From contig DAHWHV010000161.1 of assembly GCA_027335545.1 (NCBI GenBank), forward strand, positions 1 through 9,783: 9,783 nucleotides of DNA, in the 5' to 3' direction. Both the position numbers and the translations under genes were made by a program. Each line of letters starts with the position of its first letter. Position 1 is the stretch's first letter. The notes under the pieces are model-generated. The model saw nothing but the letters and a program-made list of their open reading frames with translations, was not told the origin of the DNA and ran no database searches. This DNA comes from Clostridia bacterium (GTDB taxonomy: Bacteria > Bacillota_E > RBS10-35 > JAJYVN01). Below are positions 1 to 6,544 of this stretch, one piece after another.

Positions 1-313
1 CCGCCGGCCCCGGCGGCGCCCGCTGGGAGCCGGCCCCCGCCGCCCTCCGCCCGCGCCACCGCCACACCCCGGAGGCGCTGGGAGGGCCCTGACGGCCCCG
101 CGGCAGGCCATCCAGCCCACAGGGGCGAAGCCCCACGGGAACCCGCAGGTGTCCCGGCCGACACGCAGGAGCGGCCGCGCCCGACGCCGGGCGACCAGCG
201 GAGCGGTGCCGCCGCGTGGCGTCGGCGTGCCTGGGGGCACCGCGACAAGCGCCGTGCCGGGGCCGGGGCCCACGGGTCTTCGGGGCGCCGGGGACACAGG
301 GCGGCGGCCGCCA

Positions 314-331
314 CGCCGCCCTTCGGCGGCG
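314..331. other. GC hairpin in the isomerase leader
   Basis: Perfect 7-bp inverted repeat CGCCGCC / GGCGGCG around a CTTC tetraloop. It could be the terminator of an upstream gene or leader structure for the isomerase. No T run follows, and GC-only stems of this size arise often in such sequence. Confidence 0.35.
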
Positions 332-460
332 GCCCGTTGGTAGGGCGAGGCACCGAGCCCCGGGGAGCCTGGAGGCCACTGGGCGCAGGGGGACGCCGCG
401 CACCCCGGCCGCGAGCTGCGGACGTGGGCGGGACAAAGCCCCTGCTCTGCCCTGCCCACC

Positions 461-468
461 GAGGGAGG
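461..468 (+). promoter_or_regulatory. Ribosome-binding site of the isomerase
   Basis: GAGGGAGG ends 11 bases before the ATG at 480. It favours that ATG over the open reading frame that continues upstream, and over an ATG at 470 that lies in another frame. Confidence 0.6.
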
Positions 469-479
469 CATGTCGAGCT

Positions 480-1835
480 ATGGCGCACCCCGCGCCGATC
501 CAGGAGTTGCCGCGCATCGCCCTGGCCGCCTTCGGGCGGCCGACCTTCGACCTGGCCGAGGCCCGGGTGGTGCTGGACCGGAGCCACGCCGCCCTGCGGG
601 ACCTGCCCGTGCGGGTGGCGGCCGTCTCGGGACTGCTGACCGACCCCGCGGCCGCCGCGGCCTTCGCGCGGCAGTGCGAGGCGGACCTGCTGGTCTGTCA
701 GTTCACCACCTTCGTGGACGCGCGTTTCGTCGCGGCCGTCGCCGAGGCGACGGATGTCCCGCTGCTCCTGTGGGCCCTGCGTGAGCCCGTGCGCCCCGGG
801 GAGCGGCTGGCCCTCAACTCCCTGACCGGCGCCAACCTGGCGGCGCGGGAGATGCACGGGCGCTCCCGCTTCTTTCGCTTCGTGCTGGGCGACCCCGGGG
901 AGGAGGCCGTGGGGAGGCGGCTCGTCGGCCTGGCCCGCGCGGCCGCCGCACGGCGCTGGCTCGGGGATTTCCGGGCCCTGGTCCTGGGCCGCGCGCCCGA
1001 CGGCTTCTTCTTCAGCGAGCCGGGGGAGGGCGTCGGCGCCGCAGTGGGGCTGCAGATCGAGCGCCTCGACCTCGACGCCCTCTTCGCCGCGGCGCGCGCC
1101 GTCCCGGACGCGGATTGGCGGCCCATCGTCGCCGCCGTGCGCGAGCGGGTCTCGGGCCTGGAGCGCCTACCGGCCGAGCAGGTGGAGCGGTTCGCCCGCC
1201 TGCAGGCGGTCGTGGAGCGCGAGGTGGCGGCGCGGGGGGCCTGTGCCGTGGCGGTGCGCTGCTGGCCGGAGTTCTTCACGGACCTCGGGGCGGCGGCGTG
1301 CTCCTTCGTCAGCGCCCTCACCGAGCGGGGCGTGGCCGCCTCCTGTGAGGCCGACGTCCTCGGGGCGCTGACGATGGGCCTGCTGCAACGCCTGGCCGGG
1401 GGCCCGCCCTACTTGGGCGACCTGGCGGCCATTGACGGGCCGCGCAACGCCGCCGTCTTCTGGCACTGCGGGGCTGGCGCCTTCAGCCTGGCCTCGCCGC
1501 GGACGGGGGCGGTCGCGGGCGTCCAGCCCAACCGTAAGATCGGCTTCACGCTCGAGTTCGCCCTGCGCCCCGGCCGTGTGACGCTCGCCCGCCTGGGCGA
1601 GTCCCCGGCCGGCCTGCGCCTGCTGATCGGGGCGGGGGAGGTGCTCGATGCGCCGCAGCCCTTCCTGGGCACCGCGGCCACCGTGCGCTTCGACGGCGAC
1701 CAGCCCGTGGAGCCCCGGGTGGGCCGGCTGCTGGAGGCCGGTTGGGAGCCGCACTACGCCCTGGTTTACGGGGATGTGCGCGCGGAGCTGGCCGATCTGG
1801 CGGGGATGATGGGGCTGTCGGTCTTCGAGGTGTGA
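480..1835 (+). CDS. L-fucose/L-arabinose isomerase superfamily protein
   Basis: The 451-residue product resembles the shorter members of the L-fucose isomerase-like superfamily, which interconvert aldoses and ketoses with a divalent metal, usually Mn2+, in the cytoplasm. Candidate metal ligands are Glu290 (in CEADVLGALT) and Asp314 (in PYLGDLAAID). They are 24 residues apart, the same spacing as Glu337 and Asp361 of E. coli FucI. His425 in PHYALVYGD would be the third ligand, equivalent to His528. A conserved FWHCG (327-331) and the beta-rich C-terminal stretch from NRKIGFTLEF (351-360) also fit. At about 450 residues it is shorter than E. coli FucI (591). The start at 480 is chosen because the preceding in-frame residues are low-complexity and an SD lies upstream. 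The family is fairly sure; the sugar is not, and the related aldo/keto reductase nearby does not settle it. Confidence 0.82.
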   Translation: MAHPAPIQELPRIALAAFGRPTFDLAEARVVLDRSHAALRDLPVRVAAVSGLLTDPAAAAAFARQCEADLLVCQFTTFVDARFVAAVAEATDVPLLLWALREPVRPGERLALNSLTGANLAAREMHGRSRFFRFVLGDPGEEAVGRRLVGLARAAAARRWLGDFRALVLGRAPDGFFFSEPGEGVGAAVGLQIERLDLDALFAAARAVPDADWRPIVAAVRERVSGLERLPAEQVERFARLQAVVEREVAARGACAVAVRCWPEFFTDLGAAACSFVSALTERGVAASCEADVLGALTMGLLQRLAGGPPYLGDLAAIDGPRNAAVFWHCGAGAFSLASPRTGAVAGVQPNRKIGFTLEFALRPGRVTLARLGESPAGLRLLIGAGEVLDAPQPFLGTAATVRFDGDQPVEPRVGRLLEAGWEPHYALVYGDVRAELADLAGMMGLSVFEV

Positions 1836-2019
1836 GCGCTCCAGGCCGGGGTCGACACCATGCGGGCCCGGGGCGTGCGGCAGGTGGCGGGGGGCGCCCC
1901 TGTGGGGGTGAGGGCTGCGGGGCCCGGTGGGTCGGTGCCCCAGGCGTGCCCCATGCCCGCACGATGCCCGCGGGTGTGACCGCCGCGTCGGCCGCACGGG
2001 TGCCGCCGTCACGCCGCCC
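1836..2019. other. Spacer between convergent isomerase and PilZ genes
   Basis: This 184-base stretch separates two converging genes. It contains the self-complementary decamer GGGGCGCCCC (1891-1900) and an imperfect inverted repeat GGTGTGAC (1973-1980) / GTCACGCC (2008-2015) just outside the PilZ stop. Either could support transcription ending on one or both strands. There is no T tract and the stems are modest, so no terminator is asserted. Confidence 0.3.
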
Positions 2020-2670
2020 TTACGCCGGCGGACCCCAGGCCATCTCGGGCACGGGTGCCGAGCCGGGTGTGCGGCGTTCGCCCTTGAGGGCCCACAGCAG
2101 GGGGTAGAGGCGGGACAGGGCGGCCGGATCCCCCGAGAGGCGCGCCCCGTACTCGAACCCCCGCGGCCCCGGGAGTTCGCGCACCAGGTGGAGGCGGAGC
2201 GGCCCGACCCGCTCCCCCCAGTCCCCCTCCAGGCGCAGGTCGTGGGCCGGGCCGAGGGTCAGGGGGGTGCGGCAGCGAAACCCGACGCCCGCCGGGCTGA
2301 GGTCGGCGACCTCGACCGGGACCGGGGCCGCGTCCCCCTCGGCCGTCACACTGCCCCGCAGGCGCACGGGGACGCGCAGGGCCCCCCGATTGTCCAGGAG
2401 GTCCTGGGCCAGGACGCGCCAGAGGTGGGGCCCGGCGGGGGAGAGCAGGGCGACGAACCGGCAGGGGCCCGGTTCCAGCCCCAGGCTCACCGTCGCCAGG
2501 CACGGCGGGAGTTCCGCCTGCTCGGGGACGAAGATGGCGAAGCGTCCGCGCACCACGCGCCAGAGGCCGAAGACCTCCGGCGCCGCCGAGCCCAGCAGGC
2601 GGGCGTCGGCCCGTGCCCCGTCCCCGCCCAGCAGCCGCGCGCGGAGTGTGTGCGGCAGATGGATCCCCAT
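2020..2670 (-). CDS. PilZ-domain protein, probable c-di-GMP receptor
   Basis: The 216-residue cytoplasmic protein carries a C-terminal PilZ domain from about residue 94. The RxxxR switch is Arg95-Gly-Ala-Leu-Arg99, followed by the usual VPVRL strand. The second c-di-GMP motif DxSxxG is Asp123-Leu-Ser125-Pro-Ala-Gly128, and a FEYGARLSGDP strand (172-182) closes the fold. Both binding motifs are intact, so c-di-GMP binding is likely. Residues 1-90 are beta-rich with no motif I recognise; a YcgR-like N-terminal domain is possible. I see no signal peptide or membrane segment. The ATG at 2670 follows a run of six G (positions 2679-2684 on the complement), 8 bases away. No motility, cyclase or cellulose genes are nearby, so the output is unknown. 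It is divergent from the aldo/keto reductase. Confidence 0.8.
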   Translation of the reverse strand: MGIHLPHTLRARLLGGDGARADARLLGSAAPEVFGLWRVVRGRFAIFVPEQAELPPCLATVSLGLEPGPCRFVALLSPAGPHLWRVLAQDLLDNRGALRVPVRLRGSVTAEGDAAPVPVEVADLSPAGVGFRCRTPLTLGPAHDLRLEGDWGERVGPLRLHLVRELPGPRGFEYGARLSGDPAALSRLYPLLWALKGERRTPGSAPVPEMAWGPPA

Positions 2671-2979
2671 CGTGCGTACCCCCCGGATGGCATCGGCGGC
2701 AGGCCGGCGGTCTGTGAGGGCGGTCCGGCACGTGCTCGGCCACCGACGTGGGCCACGGTCCGCGTCCGCGCCGGCCCGCCGGGGCGCCCGCCCCGGTGCC
2801 GCCCATCACGCCGCGGTTGCGCCCCGGCGATTCTGGGCCCAGCCGGATCGCCGCTCGTCGGGCCGCGCGCCGCAGGCGGAGTCCGCGCGGCGGCGAAGGA
2901 CGTGGGACGGGGGCGGGGGGCTCGATCCAACGCGCCCCGTCGGCGCGAGTGTCGCGGCCGATGACCGGGAGGTGTCTGG
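2671..2979. other. Divergent spacer between PilZ and aldo/keto reductase genes
   Basis: This should hold the promoters of both divergent genes, but no -35/-10 pair stands out. GC hairpins are present: CCGGGGCG/CGCCCCGG (2779-2796, extendable by about two pairs) with almost no loop, and GCCGCGCG/CGCGCGGC (2862-2891) with a 14-base loop. They could be operator-like sites or chance products of base composition. Overlapping reading frames here have arginine/proline/alanine-rich translations and no family features, so I call no gene. Confidence 0.45.
2967..2974 (+). promoter_or_regulatory. Ribosome-binding site supporting a TTG start
   Basis: GGGAGGTG ends 5 bases before TTG at 2980, an excellent Shine-Dalgarno. 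The next in-frame ATG (3016) has no comparable site, and starting there would remove conserved residues. Confidence 0.7.
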
Positions 2980-3975
2980 TTGGCGCATGAGTTTTCGCCC
3001 GAGCGATACCAGCGGATGCAGTACCGGCGCTGCGGGCGGTCGGGGCTGCTGCTGCCGGCGATCTCCCTGGGGGCCTGGGAGACCTTCGGCGGCTACCGGG
3101 GCGAGGAGGTCGCGCGCGAGTGCCTCTTCCGCGCCTTCGACCTCGGCATCACCCACTTCGACCTGGCCAACAACTATGGCCGGCCGGCGGGGAACGCCGA
3201 GCGCGTCGTGGGGGGCATTCTCAAGGAGATGCCGCGGGATGAACTGATCATCTCGACCAAGGCCGGGTACCGCATGTGGCCCGGCCCCTACGGCGAGTGG
3301 CTTGGCAAGAAGTACCTGGTGGCGAGCCTCGACCAGTCCCTGGCCCGCCTGCAGCTGGACTACGTGGACATCTTCTACGCCCACCGGCCCGACCCGCAGA
3401 CGCCCCTGGAGGAGACGCTGGAGGCCCTGGACCTCATCGTGCGCCAAGGCAAGGCCCTGTACATCGGGGTGTCCAGCTTCAGCGGGGTGCAGTTCGAGGC
3501 GGCCCAGCAGGTCGTCGGCGAGCGCCACCTGCTGCCGATCACCATCCACCAGCCATACTACAACCTGCTCGGGCGCGGGGCGGAGAGCGACCTCTTCCCC
3601 CACACCCAGCGGGCGGGGACGGGCGTGATCGCCTTCTGTCCCCTGGCGCAGGGGGTGCTGACCGACAAGTACCTGGGTGAGGCCCTGCCGCCCGACTCAC
3701 GGGCCGCCCTCTGGTGGGGCAAGACGAGCCTTGACGATGCCGTGCCGGAGGCCCGGCGGCGGGTGCTGCGCGCGCTGGGCGAGCTCGCGGCGGCGCGCGG
3801 CCAGACCCTGGCCCAGATGGCCCTGGCCTGGATCCTCCGCCTGCCCGCGGTGACCTCCGCGCTGATCGGCGCAAGCAGGCGCAGCCAGATCGAGGAGAAC
3901 GTGGCCGCGCTGGACAACCTGGAATTCAGCAAGGAGGAACTGGGGCGGATCGACGCCGTCCTCCAGGGCGCCTGA
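2980..3975 (+). CDS. Aldo/keto reductase, YghZ (AKR14)-like
   Basis: The 331-residue NADPH-dependent oxidoreductase closely resembles E. coli YghZ, an L-glyceraldehyde 3-phosphate reductase active on small aldehydes. The (beta/alpha)8 catalytic tetrad is visible: Asp61 and Tyr66 in DLANNYG, Lys94 in STKAG, His135 in YAHRPD. YghZ-type landmarks include the N-terminal PERYxxMQYRxCGxSG, KAGYxMWPGPYG (94-105), HQPxYNLL (190-197) and PLAQGVLTDKYL (221-232). The NADPH 2'-phosphate region is IGASRRSQIEENV (296-308). The start is TTG, justified by the strong SD 5 bases upstream and by family conservation of the first 20 residues. Length matches the family. It is monocistronic: a hairpin begins 3 bases after the stop. 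A likely role is detoxifying or reducing triose-type aldehydes, fitting the nearby aldolase. The exact substrate is uncertain, as these enzymes are promiscuous. Confidence 0.9.
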   Translation: MAHEFSPERYQRMQYRRCGRSGLLLPAISLGAWETFGGYRGEEVARECLFRAFDLGITHFDLANNYGRPAGNAERVVGGILKEMPRDELIISTKAGYRMWPGPYGEWLGKKYLVASLDQSLARLQLDYVDIFYAHRPDPQTPLEETLEALDLIVRQGKALYIGVSSFSGVQFEAAQQVVGERHLLPITIHQPYYNLLGRGAESDLFPHTQRAGTGVIAFCPLAQGVLTDKYLGEALPPDSRAALWWGKTSLDDAVPEARRRVLRALGELAAARGQTLAQMALAWILRLPAVTSALIGASRRSQIEENVAALDNLEFSKEELGRIDAVLQGA

Positions 3976-3977
3976 GG

Positions 3978-4015
3978 GCGGGGGGGGCCGAGCCGGGTAG
4001 GCGCGGCCCCCCCGC
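3978..4015. terminator. Bidirectional GC hairpin between convergent genes
   Basis: A near-perfect 12-bp inverted repeat: GCG8CCG at 3978-3990 pairs with CGGC7GC at 4004-4015, with one bulged G and a 13-base loop. It starts 3 bases after the reductase stop and lies 11 bases beyond the stop of the threonine-synthase-like gene on the other strand. It is placed to end both transcripts. There is no T tract on either side, so it may be a GC-type terminator or an RNA 3'-end stabiliser. Confidence 0.6.
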
Positions 4016-4026
4016 TCCCTGGCCGG

Positions 4027-5289
4027 TCAGTCCGGCGGAATCCGCCCGCCCGGCGGCAGCAGGGGGAGTTCCGCCGAGACCAGATCCGGGTACTTCAGGC
4101 CGCTACCCGTGTTCAGGATCACGACGCGGTCCCCGGGGCCGAAGAACCCGGAGGCCCGGAGGCGCCCCGCGGCGGCCACGGCCGCCGCCCCCTCGGGGCA
4201 GACCCAGGCACCCTCCAGTGCGGCGAGCGTGCGCATCGCCGCCAGGATCTCCGCGTCGGCGATGGCCAGCGCCGTTCCGCCCGTCTCCCGCACCGCGCGC
4301 AGGGCGAGGAAGTCGCCCAGGGCCTTGGGCACGCGCAGGCCCGCCGCGATGGTGGCGGCGCCCTCCCAGAAGCGCGAGGCCTCGTCGCCGCGCTCGAAGG
4401 CCTCGACCAGGGGCGCGCAGCCGGCGGCCTGCACGACGACCAGGCGGGGTCGGCGGTCGCGCATCCAGCCCAGCGCCGCCATCTCCTCGAACGCCTTCCA
4501 GAGGCCGATCACCCCGACGCCGCCCCCGGCGGGGTAGAGGATCGCGTCCGGCATCTCCCAGCCGAACTGCTCGGCGAGTTCCAGCGCCATGGTCTTCTTG
4601 CCCTCCAGCCGGTAGGGCTCCCGCAGCGTGCCGGCGTCGAAGGTCTCCGGGTGGTCCCGCCCGTACGCCGCGACGAGGGCCCCGGCGTCGGAGATCAGCC
4701 CGTCCACCAGGTGGGTGGCGGCGCCGGCCACGGCGCACTCCTTGCGGTTGATGGCGGGGGCGTCCCCCGGCATCACCACCAGCAGCGGCAGGCCGGCCCG
4801 CGCGGCGTAGGCCGCCCACGCCCCCCCGGCGTTCCCCGCCGTGGGCAGGCGCAGCGCGCAGACGCCGAGTTCGCGCGCGCGGGAGACACCGACGGCCGCC
4901 CCGCGTGCCTTGAAGGTGCCGGTGGGGTTTCTGCCCTCGTCCTTGAGCCAGAGGTCCGGGAGGCCGAGTTCCCGCCCCAGGCGCGGCAGTGGCAGCAGGG
5001 GCGTCCAGCCCTCGCCCAGCGTGACGATCTGCGCCGGGTCGCGCACGGGGAGGAGCTCGGCGTAGCGCCAGAGGTCGGTGCGGCGTCCCGCCAGGGCCGA
5101 GCGCGGGCAGGCGGCGGCCACCGCCGCCAGGTCGTAGCGGGCCAGCAGGGGCGAGCCGCAGCCGCAGAGGTTGGCCGGCCGATCGGCGGGGAGGCGTTCG
5201 CCGCAGCGGGGGCACTCCAGGTGGGACAGCCGGGAGGCGCCGGGTCCGTGGGCGGGCCGCGGAGGGGCGGACTCGGGCTGCGGGGGCAT
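4027..5289 (-). CDS. Threonine synthase family PLP enzyme
   Basis: The 420-residue fold type II PLP enzyme opens with a zinc-ribbon-like segment (Cys26, Cys29, Cys42, Cys44), as many threonine synthases do. The Schiff-base lysine is Lys127 in NPTGTFKARG. TAGNAGGAWAAYAARAG (150-166) is the substrate-carboxylate loop, PAGGGVGVIGL (253-263) the PLP-phosphate loop, and NTGSGLKY (393-400) holds the Thr/Ser facing the pyridine nitrogen. True threonine synthases usually read SFKDRG; here it is TFKARG, typical of a side branch annotated ThrC without firm proof. It may therefore act on O-phosphohomoserine or a related phosphorylated amino acid. The ATG at 5289 is preferred because residues upstream are Pro/Arg/Ala-rich. 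However, the only good SD (AGGAGGG, complement of 5309-5315) is 19 bases away, so the start is uncertain. It is last in the operon, 217 bases after the dehydrogenase. Confidence 0.78.
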   Translation of the reverse strand: MPPQPESAPPRPAHGPGASRLSHLECPRCGERLPADRPANLCGCGSPLLARYDLAAVAAACPRSALAGRRTDLWRYAELLPVRDPAQIVTLGEGWTPLLPLPRLGRELGLPDLWLKDEGRNPTGTFKARGAAVGVSRARELGVCALRLPTAGNAGGAWAAYAARAGLPLLVVMPGDAPAINRKECAVAGAATHLVDGLISDAGALVAAYGRDHPETFDAGTLREPYRLEGKKTMALELAEQFGWEMPDAILYPAGGGVGVIGLWKAFEEMAALGWMRDRRPRLVVVQAAGCAPLVEAFERGDEASRFWEGAATIAAGLRVPKALGDFLALRAVRETGGTALAIADAEILAAMRTLAALEGAWVCPEGAAAVAAAGRLRASGFFGPGDRVVILNTGSGLKYPDLVSAELPLLPPGGRIPPD

Positions 5290-5450
5290 CGCCGCTGGCG
5301 TGGGGGATCCCTCCTGCGCGAGACCGTGGGGGTGGCTCCCGGGGCTCTGCTCGGGGCGGGGTGCGGGCAGGGCGCGCGGCGCCGGGCCGGGTCCGCGCAC
5401 CGGGTCCCAGGCGGGAGCACTCGGCTCGGCGCGGTCCCCGCTGGGGCCGC

Positions 5451-5503
5451 GCGCCGCACCCGGACTCGGGCGCGGCCCCCGGCCCCCCACCTGGGTGCGG
5501 CGC
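5451..5503. other. Long-stem inverted repeat between dehydrogenase and threonine-synthase-like genes
   Basis: Perfect 11-bp arms GCGCCGCACCC (5451-5461) and GGGTGCGGCGC (5493-5503) enclose 31 bases. On the minus strand the structure begins only 3 bases past the dehydrogenase stop. It could be a partial terminator or attenuator lowering expression of the last gene, or a processing/stability element. No T tract follows. The rest of the 217-base gap is GC-rich and shows no gene. Confidence 0.5.
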
Positions 5504-5506
5504 CCG

Positions 5507-6544
5507 TCAGGCCCGGGAGCGGGGTGGGCGCCCGGCGAGCACGGCCAGGACGTCCTCGGCCACCATCAGGCCGACCCGGGCCTGGGCCTCGGCCGTGAGC
5601 CCGGCGATGTGCGGGGTCAGCAGGGCCCGGGGGGCGGTCGCGAGGGGGTCCGGCTGGGGCGGGGGTTCGACCTCGCGCACGTCCAGCACGGCGCCCCCCA
5701 GTCGGCCGTCGCGCAGGGCCTCGGCCAGTGCGGCCTCGTCCACGATCCCCCCGCGCGCCGCGTTGACGACGATGGCCCCCGGACGCATGCGCGCCAAGGC
5801 CTCCCGGCCGATGAGCCCGCGGGTCGCCGGGAGCAGCGGGAGGTGGAGGGAGAGGATGTCCGCGCCGGTGAGCACCTCCTCGTACTCCAGCACCGTCACC
5901 GGCACCCCCCGCAGCAGCGGCGAGTCCGCGCCGACCAGCGGGTCGTACCCGATCGTCGGCAGGCCGAAGGCGTGCGCGCGCCGCGCCATGCGCCGACCCA
6001 CCTCGCCCAGTCCGAGCAGGCCGAGGGTCCGCCCGGACAGCTCCCCCCCGCTGTAGTTCTCGCGCGGCCACCCCCCGGCGCGCACCGCCGCGTCCGCGGC
6101 GTCCAGGGAGCGCAGCAGGTGCAGCAGAGCGGCGAAGACGTACTCGCAGACGGCGTCGGCGTTGGCGCCCCGGGCGAAGACCACCTCCACGCCCGCGGCT
6201 CGGCACGCCGCCGTGTCGATGTTGTCCAGGCCGGCCCCCAGGCGGCCGACCACCGCCAGGGACGGCCCCGCCGCCTCCAGGACGTCGGCGTCGACCCGGC
6301 AGCGGTTGCGCACCACCAGGGCCTCGGTGCCGCGCACCGCCTGCAGCAGGGCGGCGCGGTCGTGCCCCAGCATGGGGCGGTAGGAGACCTCGGCGCGGGC
6401 GGCCAGGGCCCGCAGCCCCGCCGCGTCCATGAACTCCGCCACCAGGACACGGCGGAGGGTCCCGGGCCGCGTCTCCACGCCCGGCACCCGCGGGTGCTCC
6501 CCGAGTGCGCGGTCGGGGGCCGGCAAGGCGTCTGCCGCGCTCAT
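5507..6544 (-). CDS. D-isomer-specific 2-hydroxyacid dehydrogenase, phosphoglycerate dehydrogenase-like
   Basis: The 345-residue NAD(P)-dependent dehydrogenase oxidises or reduces at C2 of an alpha-hydroxy/keto acid. The Rossmann motif GLGEVG (178-183) is followed by Asp201 at the end of the next strand, which favours NAD. The catalytic triad fits the family: Arg264 in NAARGGIVDE, Glu293 in EPPP, His312 in TPHIAG. GRLGAGLDNID (100-110) is also characteristic. The C terminus stops after the catalytic domains, so the ACT domain of classical SerA is absent. About 30 poorly conserved residues precede the first strand. The ATG at 6544 overlaps the aldolase TGA by one base, with GGGGAGGG 4 bases upstream, implying translational coupling. 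3-Phosphoglycerate is a reasonable substrate beside a glycolytic aldolase. Glyoxylate, hydroxypyruvate or sulfolactate-type substrates remain possible. Confidence 0.85.
   Translation of the reverse strand: MSAADALPAPDRALGEHPRVPGVETRPGTLRRVLVAEFMDAAGLRALAARAEVSYRPMLGHDRAALLQAVRGTEALVVRNRCRVDADVLEAAGPSLAVVGRLGAGLDNIDTAACRAAGVEVVFARGANADAVCEYVFAALLHLLRSLDAADAAVRAGGWPRENYSGGELSGRTLGLLGLGEVGRRMARRAHAFGLPTIGYDPLVGADSPLLRGVPVTVLEYEEVLTGADILSLHLPLLPATRGLIGREALARMRPGAIVVNAARGGIVDEAALAEALRDGRLGGAVLDVREVEPPPQPDPLATAPRALLTPHIAGLTAEAQARVGLMVAEDVLAVLAGRPPRSRA

Larger units (their letters stand above)
1..479. other. Gene-free leader upstream of the sugar isomerase
   Basis: No convincing complete gene lies here. 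One plus frame is open from the left edge to a TGA at 90-92, with G or C in nearly every third position. It could be the tail of a gene starting outside the window, but at this GC content that is weak evidence. Small hairpins are visible: GGGGC-GAA-GCCCC (122-134), GTGTC/GACAC (149-164), a 7-bp CGCCGCC/GGCGGCG stem with a CTTC loop (314-331), and GTGGGC/GCCCAC (424-429 with 454-459) just before the isomerase ribosome-binding site. None has a T tract, and I recognise no riboswitch family. A promoter for the isomerase should be in this stretch, but no clear -35/-10 pair can be read. Confidence 0.5.

Noticed and set aside
1..92. C-terminal tail of an upstream gene ending with TGA at 90-92
   Set aside because: Only about 29 codons are visible with no motif; high GC at third positions is not discriminating here.
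121..164. Riboswitch-like run of small hairpins, considered as a cobalamin riboswitch
   Set aside because: The conserved B12-box and other core elements are absent; the GGGAA...GGTG resemblance is superficial.
216..479. In-frame upstream extension of the isomerase gene
   Set aside because: The frame lacks stops, but its translation is Arg/Pro/Gly-rich without family similarity, whereas the ATG at 480 has an upstream SD and starts just before family-like sequence.
698..2012. Long minus-strand reading frames opposite the isomerase
   Set aside because: Products are Arg/Pro/Ala/His-rich shadows of a well-supported plus-strand gene; GC-rich DNA rarely contains stop codons.
2779..2891. GC palindromes in the divergent spacer as defined operators
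   Set aside because: Made only of G and C with very short or irregular loops; such stems are expected by chance at this base composition.
1927..3247. Plus-strand frames opposite PilZ and across the divergent spacer
   Set aside because: No recognisable motifs, and they conflict with the PilZ gene, whose motifs are clear.
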